From Fluviicola taffensis DSM 16823 (GTDB lineage: Bacteria; Bacteroidota; Bacteroidia; Flavobacteriales_D; Crocinitomicaceae): a stretch of DNA of 64,000 nt. Positions 41,697 to 51,362 of the stretch are shown one piece after another (position 1 is the first letter of the stretch; each line of letters begins with the position of its first letter). The notes below the pieces were generated by a model. That model did no database searches and was not told the DNA's origin. It worked only from the letters and a program-made list of their open reading frames with translations. Both the position numbers and the translations under genes were made by a program. The stretch covers positions 2,418,001 through 2,482,000 of the forward strand of contig NC_015321.1 of assembly GCF_000194605.1 (NCBI RefSeq). The letters run 5' to 3'.

Positions 41697-44026
41697 GTTT
41701 GATTAAAATTATTAATGGTGAAGAATTGCATAAAACACTTAAAATGATTTTGATGCGTATTCATTCCCAAGGTCCAATAGAAGCTAGTGACTTTGAAAAG
41801 CTTGCTTACGCGAAAAAATTTCATGCGGATATTTTTTCGCGTTATGAACAGATGTTATTGAATTTCGTAGGTCTTTTTTACAAGGCTTCAAAGCCAAATA
41901 ACCTTTTGGGTGAAGTATATTCAATCATGGCTGATTCTATCGAATTAGAAACTGGAAATCGATTCACACCTGTCCAAGCCGATGCATTTAAGAAAATTCG
42001 AGATAATGTCTATTTCTCTTTTTCAGCACCAACGAGTGCAGGAAAATCATACCTTTTTAGAGAAATGATTAATCGGTATTATGGCGATATAGTGATTATG
42101 GTTCCATCTCGTGCGCTAATTGCGGAATACATGATTATCCTGGAGGCATTAGTTGATACTGAGACTATGGTTTTACAGTTTGTAGAAATAGTCAATATTA
42201 AAAAAACAAAAAGACGAATCTTCATTTTGACACCTGAACGAGGTGTAGAAATTTTTAAGCATATTCCTAAACTAGCAATTGATCTAATTCTATTTGATGA
42301 AGCTCAAATTTCAGAAGAAGAAGTCCGTGGAATGAGATTTGATTCATTCGTCCGACGCATTGACAAATTCCTCCCGGAGGTTAAGAAAGTATTTACACAC
42401 CCATTCGTTTTAAATCCAGAAGCACAATTGTCTAAACATGACTTTTATGACCATTCAGCGGCGTTTTGCTACAAACAAAATTCAGTCGGAAAAATATTTC
42501 TGAGCATTGAAAATGAGCGTTTCAATTACTTCTCGCCATACAAATTTAACGAAACAGAATTATTGAATTCGGTGGAGGACATCGTTAAAGAAAAGCTAAA
42601 ACGAAACGGAACAGCACTTATTTACACTTCGAAAACAAAAATATACGACAGGACATATTTGATCGAATTTGATCGGTACATACAGCTTTGTGATAAACTG
42701 ACCGACCCGAAAGCATTAACCTATATAGAAGAACTTCGTGCGTTTATAGGTGCTTCTAAAAGTGGAAACAAACATTCAAGCCTTATTGAAATGATGGAGA
42801 GAGGAATAGTTATTCATCATGGATCAATACCATTAAAAGCTCGATTGATAATTGAAGCTTTTGTCAATGACAACTTCGCGAAAATTTGTTTCTCTACCTC
42901 AACATTAATTCAAGGTATTAATATGCCATTCGATATCGTTTGGATTAGTGATTTTCGTTTTACCGGATCTGACTCAAAAAAAATATTAGACTTAAAAAAC
43001 CTAATTGGAAGAGCTGGAAGAAGTACGGGAATTGTCGATTCCTTTGACTACGGATACGTAATTATCGAAAAAAAGAATGTTCCTACGTTTATCACTAGGC
43101 TTCAAGAACCTTCAGTGATTAAGCCAATTTCTCAATTAGCTGAAGAGGTGAAGAACATCGATATCGATTTAATAGACATTGTTGATGCGATGAAAAAGGA
43201 TGATTTCAATGATGAATTACATTTAACTAATACTCAGGTTCGCAGAATTGAAGAGTTTGACGTTGATAAAGACATCCGCTATATATTAGATAATCTGATA
43301 TTAGATAACAAAGTTCTGACAGGAAAAAAGTATTATTCTCTTAGCGACCATTATAGACGAAAGATTAAACAATCTTTTGAAAGAATATTTGTAGCTCATT
43401 TGAGAAGAAAAGAGCTAAATAAAGGAGAAAAGTCAATTTTAAGTGCCTCTATTCCAATCTTACTTTGGCAGATTCAGGGTCGATCATTTGCAGAAATGGT
43501 TAATCTTCGTCATGGTTATTTAACCAGTCGTAGATTAGTTAGAGATATTAGAAATAGAGTTAAGAGAAAAGAAATTACAGGATCTGATGCTAAACGTCAA
43601 CTTGCTGAGATTAAAATTCTTCGTTCTCCTATGGCAGCGCCACTTCCAGATTCTAAAGTTAGAGCACCAAGCTTGTTTAATTCTGATGAGTCTATTGTTG
43701 ATCTTGATTATGACAAATTAGTTTATGATACATATGATTACTTAGATAAAGTTATAGGCCAGTCTTTGACTGATCCGATTTGCGGGGCATTACAACTTTT
43801 CAACAACAAATATTCTGATGAACGTGCTATTGCTCTTTACAACTATATTAAATACGGCACTAATGAAACAAAGGAAATTTGGCTATTAAAGTATGGGTTT
43901 AGTTATGATGATGTTGATTGGATAAAGAATTATATCGACTCAATAGATGAAAATGAAATAGTCTTTTCACGAACTATCAGGGAACTTAGCCCAGCCCAGC
44001 AGGAAACGATTAAAAAATACATTTGA
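41693..44026 (+). CDS. hamB: Hachiman-like HamB SF2 helicase
   Basis: This is a 777-residue DEAD/DEAH-like helicase of the Ski2-like kind. Motifs: a Q-motif-like 'FTPVQADAF' (91-99), Walker A 'APTSAGKS' (112-119), 'MVPSRALIAEY' (Ia), 'DEAQ' (202-205), 'STLIQGINMPFDIVWI' (motif V region), 'LIGRAGRSTG' (motif VI). In Hachiman, HamB translocates on DNA and controls the HamA nuclease when phage DNA is altered or repair intermediates appear. A conserved GRAGRS and an intact ATP site indicate an active ATPase. It is translationally coupled to hamA and followed after 20 bases by the cyclase-like gene. Confidence 0.82.
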   Translation: MSLIKIINGEELHKTLKMILMRIHSQGPIEASDFEKLAYAKKFHADIFSRYEQMLLNFVGLFYKASKPNNLLGEVYSIMADSIELETGNRFTPVQADAFKKIRDNVYFSFSAPTSAGKSYLFREMINRYYGDIVIMVPSRALIAEYMIILEALVDTETMVLQFVEIVNIKKTKRRIFILTPERGVEIFKHIPKLAIDLILFDEAQISEEEVRGMRFDSFVRRIDKFLPEVKKVFTHPFVLNPEAQLSKHDFYDHSAAFCYKQNSVGKIFLSIENERFNYFSPYKFNETELLNSVEDIVKEKLKRNGTALIYTSKTKIYDRTYLIEFDRYIQLCDKLTDPKALTYIEELRAFIGASKSGNKHSSLIEMMERGIVIHHGSIPLKARLIIEAFVNDNFAKICFSTSTLIQGINMPFDIVWISDFRFTGSDSKKILDLKNLIGRAGRSTGIVDSFDYGYVIIEKKNVPTFITRLQEPSVIKPISQLAEEVKNIDIDLIDIVDAMKKDDFNDELHLTNTQVRRIEEFDVDKDIRYILDNLILDNKVLTGKKYYSLSDHYRRKIKQSFERIFVAHLRRKELNKGEKSILSASIPILLWQIQGRSFAEMVNLRHGYLTSRRLVRDIRNRVKRKEITGSDAKRQLAEIKILRSPMAAPLPDSKVRAPSLFNSDESIVDLDYDKLVYDTYDYLDKVIGQSLTDPICGALQLFNNKYSDERAIALYNYIKYGTNETKEIWLLKYGFSYDDVDWIKNYIDSIDENEIVFSRTIRELSPAQQETIKKYI

Positions 44027-44046
44027 GCAAGAAAAACTAAATATTT

Positions 44047-44982
44047 ATGAACTTTACACAAGTTGCCGAAAAGATAAAAGAAGACGGTGCTAGCATCGTG
44101 AATGCGACAGAATGGAATGAGCATTGGGATGATCATTATGTAATCTTTGCAGACTTAATAGCATTCGCACAAAGGTGTGTCCTCAGTCCTGGAATTACAG
44201 TCAACAACATTGTGCGTTTTCATCGTGCAATAAACGACGCTCTAGCTGGAATTAGTGATATTGTAAAATACCAATTTACAGATGCTTGCTATCTTATAAC
44301 AAAAAACCCGAAGTCAGCTCTTATTGCTGCTTCGAATATTCAAAATGAATGTTTGTTACACAACTATGTACAAATGAAGAAAGTCCCTCATCCCCTGTTT
44401 TTTCATATGATAGTGCCCAAAATTGTAATCTCAAAAGGTAAAGTATTAGGTATTATGGGAACGGTTGAAATAGAGAAGATAAAGAGATATTCAGGAATTT
44501 CCCCTAAAGAATTCTTAGCAGGTGAGGGAATAGTAAGAGCTTATTATTTAGAAAAGAATACCACTGGTGGATTAATCTCTATTGATCCGAATTGTATTGA
44601 AGATCTAAAAAAAGTTAGCAGTGGCTCCAAACGTACAAAAACGGACGCGCTCTATAGATCATGGAAAAATGATAAATCAAACAGTTTATTTTCACATGAT
44701 GGGGTTATCGATGTTCCATGGTTAGCTTTGCAACCTAGACAAATTAATAAAGGGGAATTGACTGTGGAGGATTCTGAAAATTTCAAAATAAAAGTAGAAT
44801 CATTTAATTTCCTATGGAGAACCAATTTTACCGAACATATAAATGAGGGAACAAGCACGAATACATTAAAGCAATATGGTGGTGGTATAAGTCATTTATG
44901 TGAATTAATGCAAATTTATAGTAACTCAGGTCCAAGAAGCTGGGATTTGGTAGAATTAAATTCTGCGATCTCCAAAATTTGA
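44047..44982 (+). CDS. Cyclase-homology-domain-like protein, third gene of the Hachiman-like operon
   Basis: This is a 311-residue protein not normally part of Hachiman. The order of core elements resembles the class III nucleotidyl cyclase fold: 'HYVIFADLIAFAQRC' (Asp36 where cyclases have the first metal Asp in LDIxGFS), 'RFHRAINDALAGISDIVKYQFTDACYLI' (Asp79 where they have SDS), 'LFFHMIVPKIVISKGKVLGI' (the RG-type strand), and 'AGEGIVRAYYLEKNTTGGLISIDPNC' (the G..v..A..lE segment). Both metal-type Asp residues are present. Whether it makes a signal nucleotide, binds nucleotides or regulates HamAB is unknown. The C-terminal ~90 residues contain 'HDGVIDVPWLALQ' and look unrelated. Confidence 0.55.
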   Translation: MNFTQVAEKIKEDGASIVNATEWNEHWDDHYVIFADLIAFAQRCVLSPGITVNNIVRFHRAINDALAGISDIVKYQFTDACYLITKNPKSALIAASNIQNECLLHNYVQMKKVPHPLFFHMIVPKIVISKGKVLGIMGTVEIEKIKRYSGISPKEFLAGEGIVRAYYLEKNTTGGLISIDPNCIEDLKKVSSGSKRTKTDALYRSWKNDKSNSLFSHDGVIDVPWLALQPRQINKGELTVEDSENFKIKVESFNFLWRTNFTEHINEGTSTNTLKQYGGGISHLCELMQIYSNSGPRSWDLVELNSAISKI

Positions 44983-45098
44983 TTTATTCTAATTCTTCTG
45001 CAAATCTAATTATGCGTAGAAGATGACAAAAAAGACAACTACTCATACATTGGTTTGCAGTTGTTATCTTATTATATTGAATTTAGAACGGTAATCAG

Positions 45099-45971
45099 TC
45101 AATACTGTTTTTCAAAAGAAATTTTGGCGTCGTTAATAGTAATAGTATAAGAATCATTATCACATTTGTCTATTTGATTTATGATTTTTTCAAAATCTGA
45201 TAAGTCGCCACGCTGATACCATTCAATCAAGTCTCTTTCAAAAGTCTCAAAATCATCGAAGTTTCTATATCCTAATAGAAAAAGTGTCTCAGGTGAACCA
45301 TTCTTATCATGCTTTTGTATAAATATTCTCTCAATTTTCTCACTATAAAACTTTCTAATGAGAATAGAATAAGCAACAACATCATGACTGTCCAGATAAG
45401 GAACTAATAAATCATTATAGCCTGGGGGAACTTTAAGTTTGGTACTTACAATACCCTTACCATATTCTAATCTTATTTTTCTATTATGTCGTTTTTTGTC
45501 GGGAAACAATGTGTGAACTACTTTCGAGTCTTTATAAGTCAAGAGATGATATTTTTCGGTGCTTCCTTCAAAACAATAAGTTCCTGTATACAAATCAAAA
45601 AAATCTGGTCTTTTGTTCTTAGCTGTATTTTTATTTTCATTTGTATAAATAGCATCCGCAATTTTTACAAAGTCAATAATAGGTATCATATTGGGGTGAA
45701 ACTTACTTGGATTGTCTAGTTTAAATTTTTTGTCTTCATTTTGAAGCCAATAATTTTTAAATGAAAAGAAATTATGGCGATCTCTTAAATGACCGTAGCC
45801 GGTGTCACCATTCCCTTCTACAAAAATCAAGTGGTTTTCTGAAGATACAGCTCTAATTGTTGTTTCATCAGATTCACCTGTAAATATCACGGCCCCAATA
45901 TATTTATCGAAATCATTTGAAAAGTCCCTTTCGATTTTAGACAAATCAATTTTTGATAGTAGTTTCTCCAT
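45099..45971 (-). CDS. Predicted BECR-fold nuclease-like protein
   Basis: This 290-residue protein is not assigned to a named family. 'GDTGYGHLRDRHNFFSF' (about residues 55-71) followed by 'NPSKFHPNMIPIIDFVKIADAIYTN' recalls the G-H-I..RH....... plus 'ip..i..I..A' pattern of BECR (barnase-EndoU-ColicinE5/D-RelE) nucleases, with His61, Arg65 and His66 as candidate active residues. A beta-rich part 'YHLLTYKDSKVVHTLFPDKKRHNRKIRLEY' follows. An RNase effector would fit the island, but this is inference. It is convergent with the cyclase-like gene and divergent from the DUF4238 gene. Confidence 0.45.
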   Translation of the reverse strand: MEKLLSKIDLSKIERDFSNDFDKYIGAVIFTGESDETTIRAVSSENHLIFVEGNGDTGYGHLRDRHNFFSFKNYWLQNEDKKFKLDNPSKFHPNMIPIIDFVKIADAIYTNENKNTAKNKRPDFFDLYTGTYCFEGSTEKYHLLTYKDSKVVHTLFPDKKRHNRKIRLEYGKGIVSTKLKVPPGYNDLLVPYLDSHDVVAYSILIRKFYSEKIERIFIQKHDKNGSPETLFLLGYRNFDDFETFERDLIEWYQRGDLSDFEKIINQIDKCDNDSYTITINDAKISFEKQY

Positions 45972-46055
45972 TTTTCTAACTTTGATATAAGATCATTACT
46001 CTTTCTAATACAAAAGTAATGGAGAGACACTTTATCATTCAATCTCACTTAAAAA

Positions 46056-47123
46056 ATGGCAGAAAAAAAGAAACAGCATTTTGTTCCCCAATTATTGCTC
46101 AGACATTTTTCGACTGATAGAGATAAAAAACTGATTAATATTTTTAATTCAGACAGCAAGTTCTATAAATCAAATTGCCCATTAAAAAGTCAAGGACAAG
46201 AAAGCTATTTCTACGGAGAAGATGGCATAATTGAAAACGCACTCGGAGAACTTGAAAGTAATGCTGCCCCGATAGTTAGTAACATAATCTCAAATAAGAC
46301 CATTCCTAAACGGGATTCTTTAGACAGCCAAAATTTATTCTTATTTAGCATGTTACTTTCTTTTAGGACCAAGAATACCGTAAAGCATATGAATGAGGTT
46401 GTTGATAAACCGTTTCAAGAAATTAAAAAACTTGATTCTAGATTTAATGATAATAAATACGATAATATTCATGTTGGACTTAAAAACCCCGCAGCATTTT
46501 CACTTAGCATGATATCTAAAGAAGTTTTAAACGCGTATGATTTAGGACTTAAACTAATCGTAAATAAATCGAACAAAAAATTCATAACCTCTGATCACCC
46601 AGCTGTTTTATATAATCAATTCTTGGAAGAGAGAAAACACCCAGGTGGGCATCTTGGCATATTCACAAAAGGTCTTCAACTCTTTTTTCCAATTTCACCA
46701 GAATGTATGTTAGTATATTATGATACATGGGCATATAAAGTTGGGAATAAAAAAGATAACATTATTTACACTCAAAACTCAAGTGACATTGACCAATTAA
46801 ACTTTCTTCAAATGGTTAATTGTACAGAAATGATTTATACTAACGATTCTGTTAAGGAGTTTGAACTATTTCGTTTTTCAGATAAAGCCAAATCTCTTAG
46901 AACACAGGACAGAACAAAATTTTATGAAGTCAATACCCGCTATAAGGACGATGAAGGGTTAGAACACATTCAATATATACAACACGGCGATAATAGAAAC
47001 ATTAACCTGAAACTTTCATTTATCAAGCAACCCCAAGGAGCAAAATCCCATAAATTAAGTGATTATGTGCTTCAATTTAGAGACGAGCGTCTGAGGTATC
47101 GTAAAAGAAATGCATCTCACTAA
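46056..47123 (+). CDS. DUF4238 protein
   Basis: This is a 355-residue protein starting 'MAEKKKQHFVPQLLLRHFSTDRDKKLINIFN', the conserved DUF4238 start (HxVPxxxLRxF). Later comes 'KLIVNKSNKKFITSDHPAVLYNQF', the family's second conserved block, and 'TKGLQLFFPISPECMLVYYD'. DUF4238 proteins are often found in variable and defence regions, but their biochemical role is not established. It is transcribed divergently from the BECR-like gene over an 84-base gap, so the two may be linked. Confidence 0.75.
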   Translation: MAEKKKQHFVPQLLLRHFSTDRDKKLINIFNSDSKFYKSNCPLKSQGQESYFYGEDGIIENALGELESNAAPIVSNIISNKTIPKRDSLDSQNLFLFSMLLSFRTKNTVKHMNEVVDKPFQEIKKLDSRFNDNKYDNIHVGLKNPAAFSLSMISKEVLNAYDLGLKLIVNKSNKKFITSDHPAVLYNQFLEERKHPGGHLGIFTKGLQLFFPISPECMLVYYDTWAYKVGNKKDNIIYTQNSSDIDQLNFLQMVNCTEMIYTNDSVKEFELFRFSDKAKSLRTQDRTKFYEVNTRYKDDEGLEHIQYIQHGDNRNINLKLSFIKQPQGAKSHKLSDYVLQFRDERLRYRKRNASH

Positions 47124-47285
47124 TACAGCGAACTATAACTTAAATGAATATTGTGATAAATATTGATTAACGAGATTGAAAGCCAATATTGTGTATTAGT
47201 TTTTGTAACGCTTAAATTCTTTGTTTTCAAAAGGACATTTGGAACATAATAACTTGCATATCGATATTTGATTCTTAAAAATTAA

Positions 47286-48134
47286 TTATTCAAATTTTTC
47301 GTATCCTGGTGGTGTTGCCTTAAATTTTTTCTTTTTAGGATCAATTTTTTTTTGTTGTTCAGCATCAAGACTGCTTACAGGTAATGAAATAACTTGGGTT
47401 GAAAAAAGGTTTTGTCCTTTGTGGCGATATATGATTCTTTTGAAGGAATCTTTGAAAGGTGAAAAGCCAATTGAATCACCAAATTCACCGGTGTTACAAA
47501 TCACCACATTACAAAACACAAGGCGTGAAATTGCTTCTGCCAAAAAATAGTATGATTCTGTGTCCGGATTATGAGCAATAATTACTAAGTGATGAATCCG
47601 TCCTTTGTACACTACAAATCTTTCAATATCAAAAAAGTCAGAACATATAGCAATACCTATTTTTCCGAATTCGTCAGCATCTAGAATAAAAATTTCTGGT
47701 TGGGACAATAGGGTTGCTCCTGCAAACATCTCTTCTTCGTATCTTGAATAAAAAGTTTTACCGAAATAAAAGAAGGAAGTACTTCTAGATTTTTGATCCT
47801 CAGGCCAGTTTTTTGGTACTATAACGACAGCTTTATTACTAACACAGTTTCCGTTCCAGACAAAATCAAGTCCCGCTATCACGATAGCTCCAGAGGAAGC
47901 ACTTAATTTTCTGAGTTCGTATTCATATCCAAGCGGAACCGAAAGTTCTGGAATAAGGATAATATTAGGTTTTCCATAACCATTCATTAAATCGACAAAC
48001 CCTTTTTTAATTTCATACCATGCTTTTTCCTCGCTATGAATAGACATTTTATTAGGGGCATTTTTAGGCCAAGCAACATCACTTTCAACAATAGTCTGAA
48101 TGAATCCGATTTTCAAATTTTCTTGATATACCAT
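47286..48134 (-). CDS. Nitrilase-family protein of the RT operon
   Basis: This is a 282-residue carbon-nitrogen hydrolase-fold protein. The nitrilase E-K-C triad can be placed at Glu63 ('NIILIPELSVPLGYE'), Lys126 ('FYFGKTFYSRYEE') and Cys164 ('GKIGIAICSDFFDIERF'), with 'VIIAHNPDTESYYFLAEAIS' after. Its stop-to-start distance to the upstream RT gene is 3 bases. RT plus nitrilase pairing is known from DRT type 1 (UG1) and related UG/Abi defence RTs, where the nitrilase part may be fused or separate. Its role there is not settled; the likely product or trigger here is unknown. Confidence 0.82.
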   Translation of the reverse strand: MVYQENLKIGFIQTIVESDVAWPKNAPNKMSIHSEEKAWYEIKKGFVDLMNGYGKPNIILIPELSVPLGYEYELRKLSASSGAIVIAGLDFVWNGNCVSNKAVVIVPKNWPEDQKSRSTSFFYFGKTFYSRYEEEMFAGATLLSQPEIFILDADEFGKIGIAICSDFFDIERFVVYKGRIHHLVIIAHNPDTESYYFLAEAISRLVFCNVVICNTGEFGDSIGFSPFKDSFKRIIYRHKGQNLFSTQVISLPVSSLDAEQQKKIDPKKKKFKATPPGYEKFE

Positions 48135-48137
48135 AGT

Positions 48138-51100
48138 TTATTCCTCGATTAATTCTTGGTAATTATCCCTATTCATTTGTTTGAGGTGAATTGGGATAAG
48201 TTGCCTAGGTTGATGATTTGATACCGAGAGCTGCTGCTTTTCTAATTCCAATTGACTGAAATCAATATATTTAATGAATGCTTGAATATCAACAAAATAA
48301 GGAGGGTCTAAAGAAGTGTCATCAACGAATGAATGTCCTTTTTTTGTTTCTAAATATCGAATCATTGCTGTCTCTTGATTTCTTTTAGAAAAACATCCGT
48401 CTATAATGTCTCTTGTTACAGAAGATATTGGAACGTTTTTGAGTTTAACCTTTGCAAGGCTGAGCCAGTTTTGCTGATGTCCCAAAGGATTCCATCTATT
48501 TGGCAAGTCATTATTCTTTGACAGCAAACAGATAAGCAATGATCCCAGTGAATTGATAATACTTTCATTTCTTCTATTACTAATAAACGGCATAAAATTG
48601 TCTGTATCGTATGCTATAAAGCGATTATCATAAATTAAGTCATCTTTTGCCCTTAGAGTTATTTGTTTTTTTCGAACCATTAGCCTTAGTGTTTCCCAAG
48701 TTAGGGGCTCAGTTCTGGTAGAAGGTTTATCAATCCAATCTCGGTCAAGCTTAAAATTGTTTGGATGAATATTTCTTGAGTAATCTGCCTTTTGACTAAA
48801 ATCAAAAATATCGATTGTCTCAAATTTTTCTTTTAGGGCAACTGCTATCTGTTTAATAACTTCTAAAGCCATCCATTCTCCTACACGCGGATCAAATATT
48901 ATATGCTCTTTAGATTCCTGATTTACTTCAACCTCTCTCTGTTGCAACCATTCAATCCAATCATATAAAGTTATGTAGTCTTTTAACGGAACTGTTTTTC
49001 GTCTAATTTTTGCAAGAATATCATATTCTGTGCTGGCCCCTTCGTGAACTAATCCTTGATAAACATCGAATAGCCAACCTTCATTTTTTTCGAACGAAGA
49101 TTTATTTTCATCTATTCCTTTAAGCAGTTCAATATTTAAATTTTTTGGGAAAAGCTGGATAAGCACCTGATCATTAATCTTTGATGGATTTAGAAGAGGG
49201 ACAACGTTTTTCCACAGATAAGGTTCTTTATTTTCTTCATAAGGTAACTGATTATATAACCACCAGATCCAAACACTGAAGTCATAGTTTGTATTCCTAC
49301 AGAATCTATTAGGATCATCCCAATTTATTAGATTATACTTCTGAATCAACCCTTTTTTATCTTCTTCAAGAAGATAAAGAATTGTTCCTGAACAAAATTT
49401 AAAAAGATCAAGAGAATTCTTCTCATAAGTCTTAGACTTTTCTGTTATACTTCCATCAAAGTATTTAAAAAGACTATCTTTCAAAATATCTTGCATAAAT
49501 CCCTTACTTCTTTTCAATTGCTTATACGAAGAATTTTTACTCGTGACGATTCTAAATGCCTTTAATAGCAATTGAGTAATTACCTGAAGTGTTAAGGAAT
49601 GAATAAAGGTGATTGATAAGTTGTTAGTTTCACCACCACCTTTTAAATCCTCAATTTCTTTTAAGACCTTATTAATCCGTAAGCTACCGGATTTTGATAA
49701 GAATTCTAAAATTCGAGACCATAATCTAACCTTTTGATGATTTTCTCTAATTGCCTTTAGCAATAATTTAATAGTTCGATCAGAAATTTTTTGTTCATTC
49801 GTATCAAGAACAATTTGCTCCTTTTTAATTAGCTCATTTGTAAGTTTAATTTCTGATTTAATTACCGAAGTGTCTTCCTTCTTCTTTTTGCTCTTTTCTA
49901 ATTCTATACTAAGATTTACCAGTTTGCTTTGAAGTCCATAATAAGCTTCAATATTAAATGTAAGCTGTGGTACGAGTGATGACAACATTCTTGCAGCAAA
50001 GGCTACTCTAGTGTCACGTCGCAATTCCTGATCTGGAAATTCAGTAACCAACAAATGTTCTATATCCGCTATGAGACTTTTCTCTTCATCAGGACCCAAA
50101 AGATGGAATTCGGTGCTTGCAATTTTAGACACTTTAGCTAAAGTTTGCGTCATTAGTGGGCTTGGGAAGTCGGGATCTAACTTTGCTGCTTCTACAGCAG
50201 ACTGATATAATTTGCCATCTTTTTTCTGATCTTCACTAGCTTCTAAATATTTACCAAGTTCTATCGGCTCCGTTTTCGTAACATTGAAATTAGTACCCAA
50301 CTCTTCTCCTTCTATAATCTGTCTGTATTCCTCTAACCATTTTGTTAAGTCTTCAAACGAAGTAGCAAGGATGACGTGATCATCAACATACCTGAAATGG
50401 GCGATGTTTTTCTGAGTGTTAAGCTTATCATTAATTATCTTATCTATCTTTAGCAGTGCCACATTCGATAAGAAGCCAGCTACAAATAGTCCAGTAGGCA
50501 AATGGTTAAACTCACCAGATTGGGCTGATATTTTTTTTAATTCTTCATCAGTCCATCCAACGGTATCAATTTCAAATGCCAATAAATTGCTTATTAAATC
50601 GTAAAGTTTTTCTTCTTGATTAGGTAAGTATTCTCTAATGTTTGATTCAATTATAGCATTATTAAGATTAGGATAAAATTTTTCCAAATCTACTCCAGCC
50701 CAGAACAATTGACCACTAAGATTGTCAGTCCAATATGAACTTTCGATATAGTTGACTTTGAGAGGATGAGTATTGTCTAACTTTTTATTCACCTCCAACA
50801 TTTCTATTTCGTTTTCATCCAACTCTTCAGATATTGCGCCATTACCCGAAAGAAATTTTGAAGTAAGATTTATATGTCGACGATAGAGAGGCCAGCTTTG
50901 GGACCATTTACGGTAAGTGTTTTTCGTGGTGTTCCTGTAATATCCAAAATTCAACTCGCGTTTTTTTGATGCCGCATCCCATTCATAAAAAGTAGATATA
51001 TACAATCGATTACCATAGCTCCAAAACGGCATGAGATAATCTAATTCTTTGCCAATGATATTCACGACAGCTAACCATGTAACCTGATCTCGCACTTTGA

Positions 51101-51362
51101 TCCAAAATGTTTGCCGTGTTCTCGGCCCGTCATCATCCTTCTTTTTAGGAAACGCAACTGGTAATATCGGGTTAAGATTGTATGATCCATTTAATAAACT
51201 CTCTTGGATTGATCGCAACTCTTCCTTGAGATTGATTTCAAACTGAGCTACTTCCAATTCATCGAACCAAATATCTCCAGGCTGATAAAAAGACTTCGCT
51301 TTTTCCCATGCCCAGGTGAGGTTTTTAGTTTCTGCTATTTGATCTAAGGTATTCATTGACAT
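48138..51362 (-). CDS. UG/Abi-type reverse transcriptase (defence-associated RT)
   Basis: This is a 1074-residue protein, assuming the start at 51362. The RT core (about residues 60-345) shows 'RTRQTFWIKVRDQVTWLAVV', 'FWAGVDLEKFYPNLNNAI' (motif A, Asp225), 'LPTGLFVAGFLSNVALLKID' (motif B, 288-307) and 'FRYVDDHVILATS' (motif C, YVDD 325-328), so all catalytic acids are present. About 700 residues follow, with a coiled coil (~505-555) and a long alpha-helical part, as in large UG RTs. Upstream in-frame codons to 51476 would overlap the primase gene by 152 bases; 51362 or 51356 leaves 32-38. No maturase or endonuclease domain and no intron or retron context were found. DRT1-like by nitrilase linkage. 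Confidence 0.88.
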   Translation of the reverse strand: MSMNTLDQIAETKNLTWAWEKAKSFYQPGDIWFDELEVAQFEINLKEELRSIQESLLNGSYNLNPILPVAFPKKKDDDGPRTRQTFWIKVRDQVTWLAVVNIIGKELDYLMPFWSYGNRLYISTFYEWDAASKKRELNFGYYRNTTKNTYRKWSQSWPLYRRHINLTSKFLSGNGAISEELDENEIEMLEVNKKLDNTHPLKVNYIESSYWTDNLSGQLFWAGVDLEKFYPNLNNAIIESNIREYLPNQEEKLYDLISNLLAFEIDTVGWTDEELKKISAQSGEFNHLPTGLFVAGFLSNVALLKIDKIINDKLNTQKNIAHFRYVDDHVILATSFEDLTKWLEEYRQIIEGEELGTNFNVTKTEPIELGKYLEASEDQKKDGKLYQSAVEAAKLDPDFPSPLMTQTLAKVSKIASTEFHLLGPDEEKSLIADIEHLLVTEFPDQELRRDTRVAFAARMLSSLVPQLTFNIEAYYGLQSKLVNLSIELEKSKKKKEDTSVIKSEIKLTNELIKKEQIVLDTNEQKISDRTIKLLLKAIRENHQKVRLWSRILEFLSKSGSLRINKVLKEIEDLKGGGETNNLSITFIHSLTLQVITQLLLKAFRIVTSKNSSYKQLKRSKGFMQDILKDSLFKYFDGSITEKSKTYEKNSLDLFKFCSGTILYLLEEDKKGLIQKYNLINWDDPNRFCRNTNYDFSVWIWWLYNQLPYEENKEPYLWKNVVPLLNPSKINDQVLIQLFPKNLNIELLKGIDENKSSFEKNEGWLFDVYQGLVHEGASTEYDILAKIRRKTVPLKDYITLYDWIEWLQQREVEVNQESKEHIIFDPRVGEWMALEVIKQIAVALKEKFETIDIFDFSQKADYSRNIHPNNFKLDRDWIDKPSTRTEPLTWETLRLMVRKKQITLRAKDDLIYDNRFIAYDTDNFMPFISNRRNESIINSLGSLLICLLSKNNDLPNRWNPLGHQQNWLSLAKVKLKNVPISSVTRDIIDGCFSKRNQETAMIRYLETKKGHSFVDDTSLDPPYFVDIQAFIKYIDFSQLELEKQQLSVSNHQPRQLIPIHLKQMNRDNYQELIEE

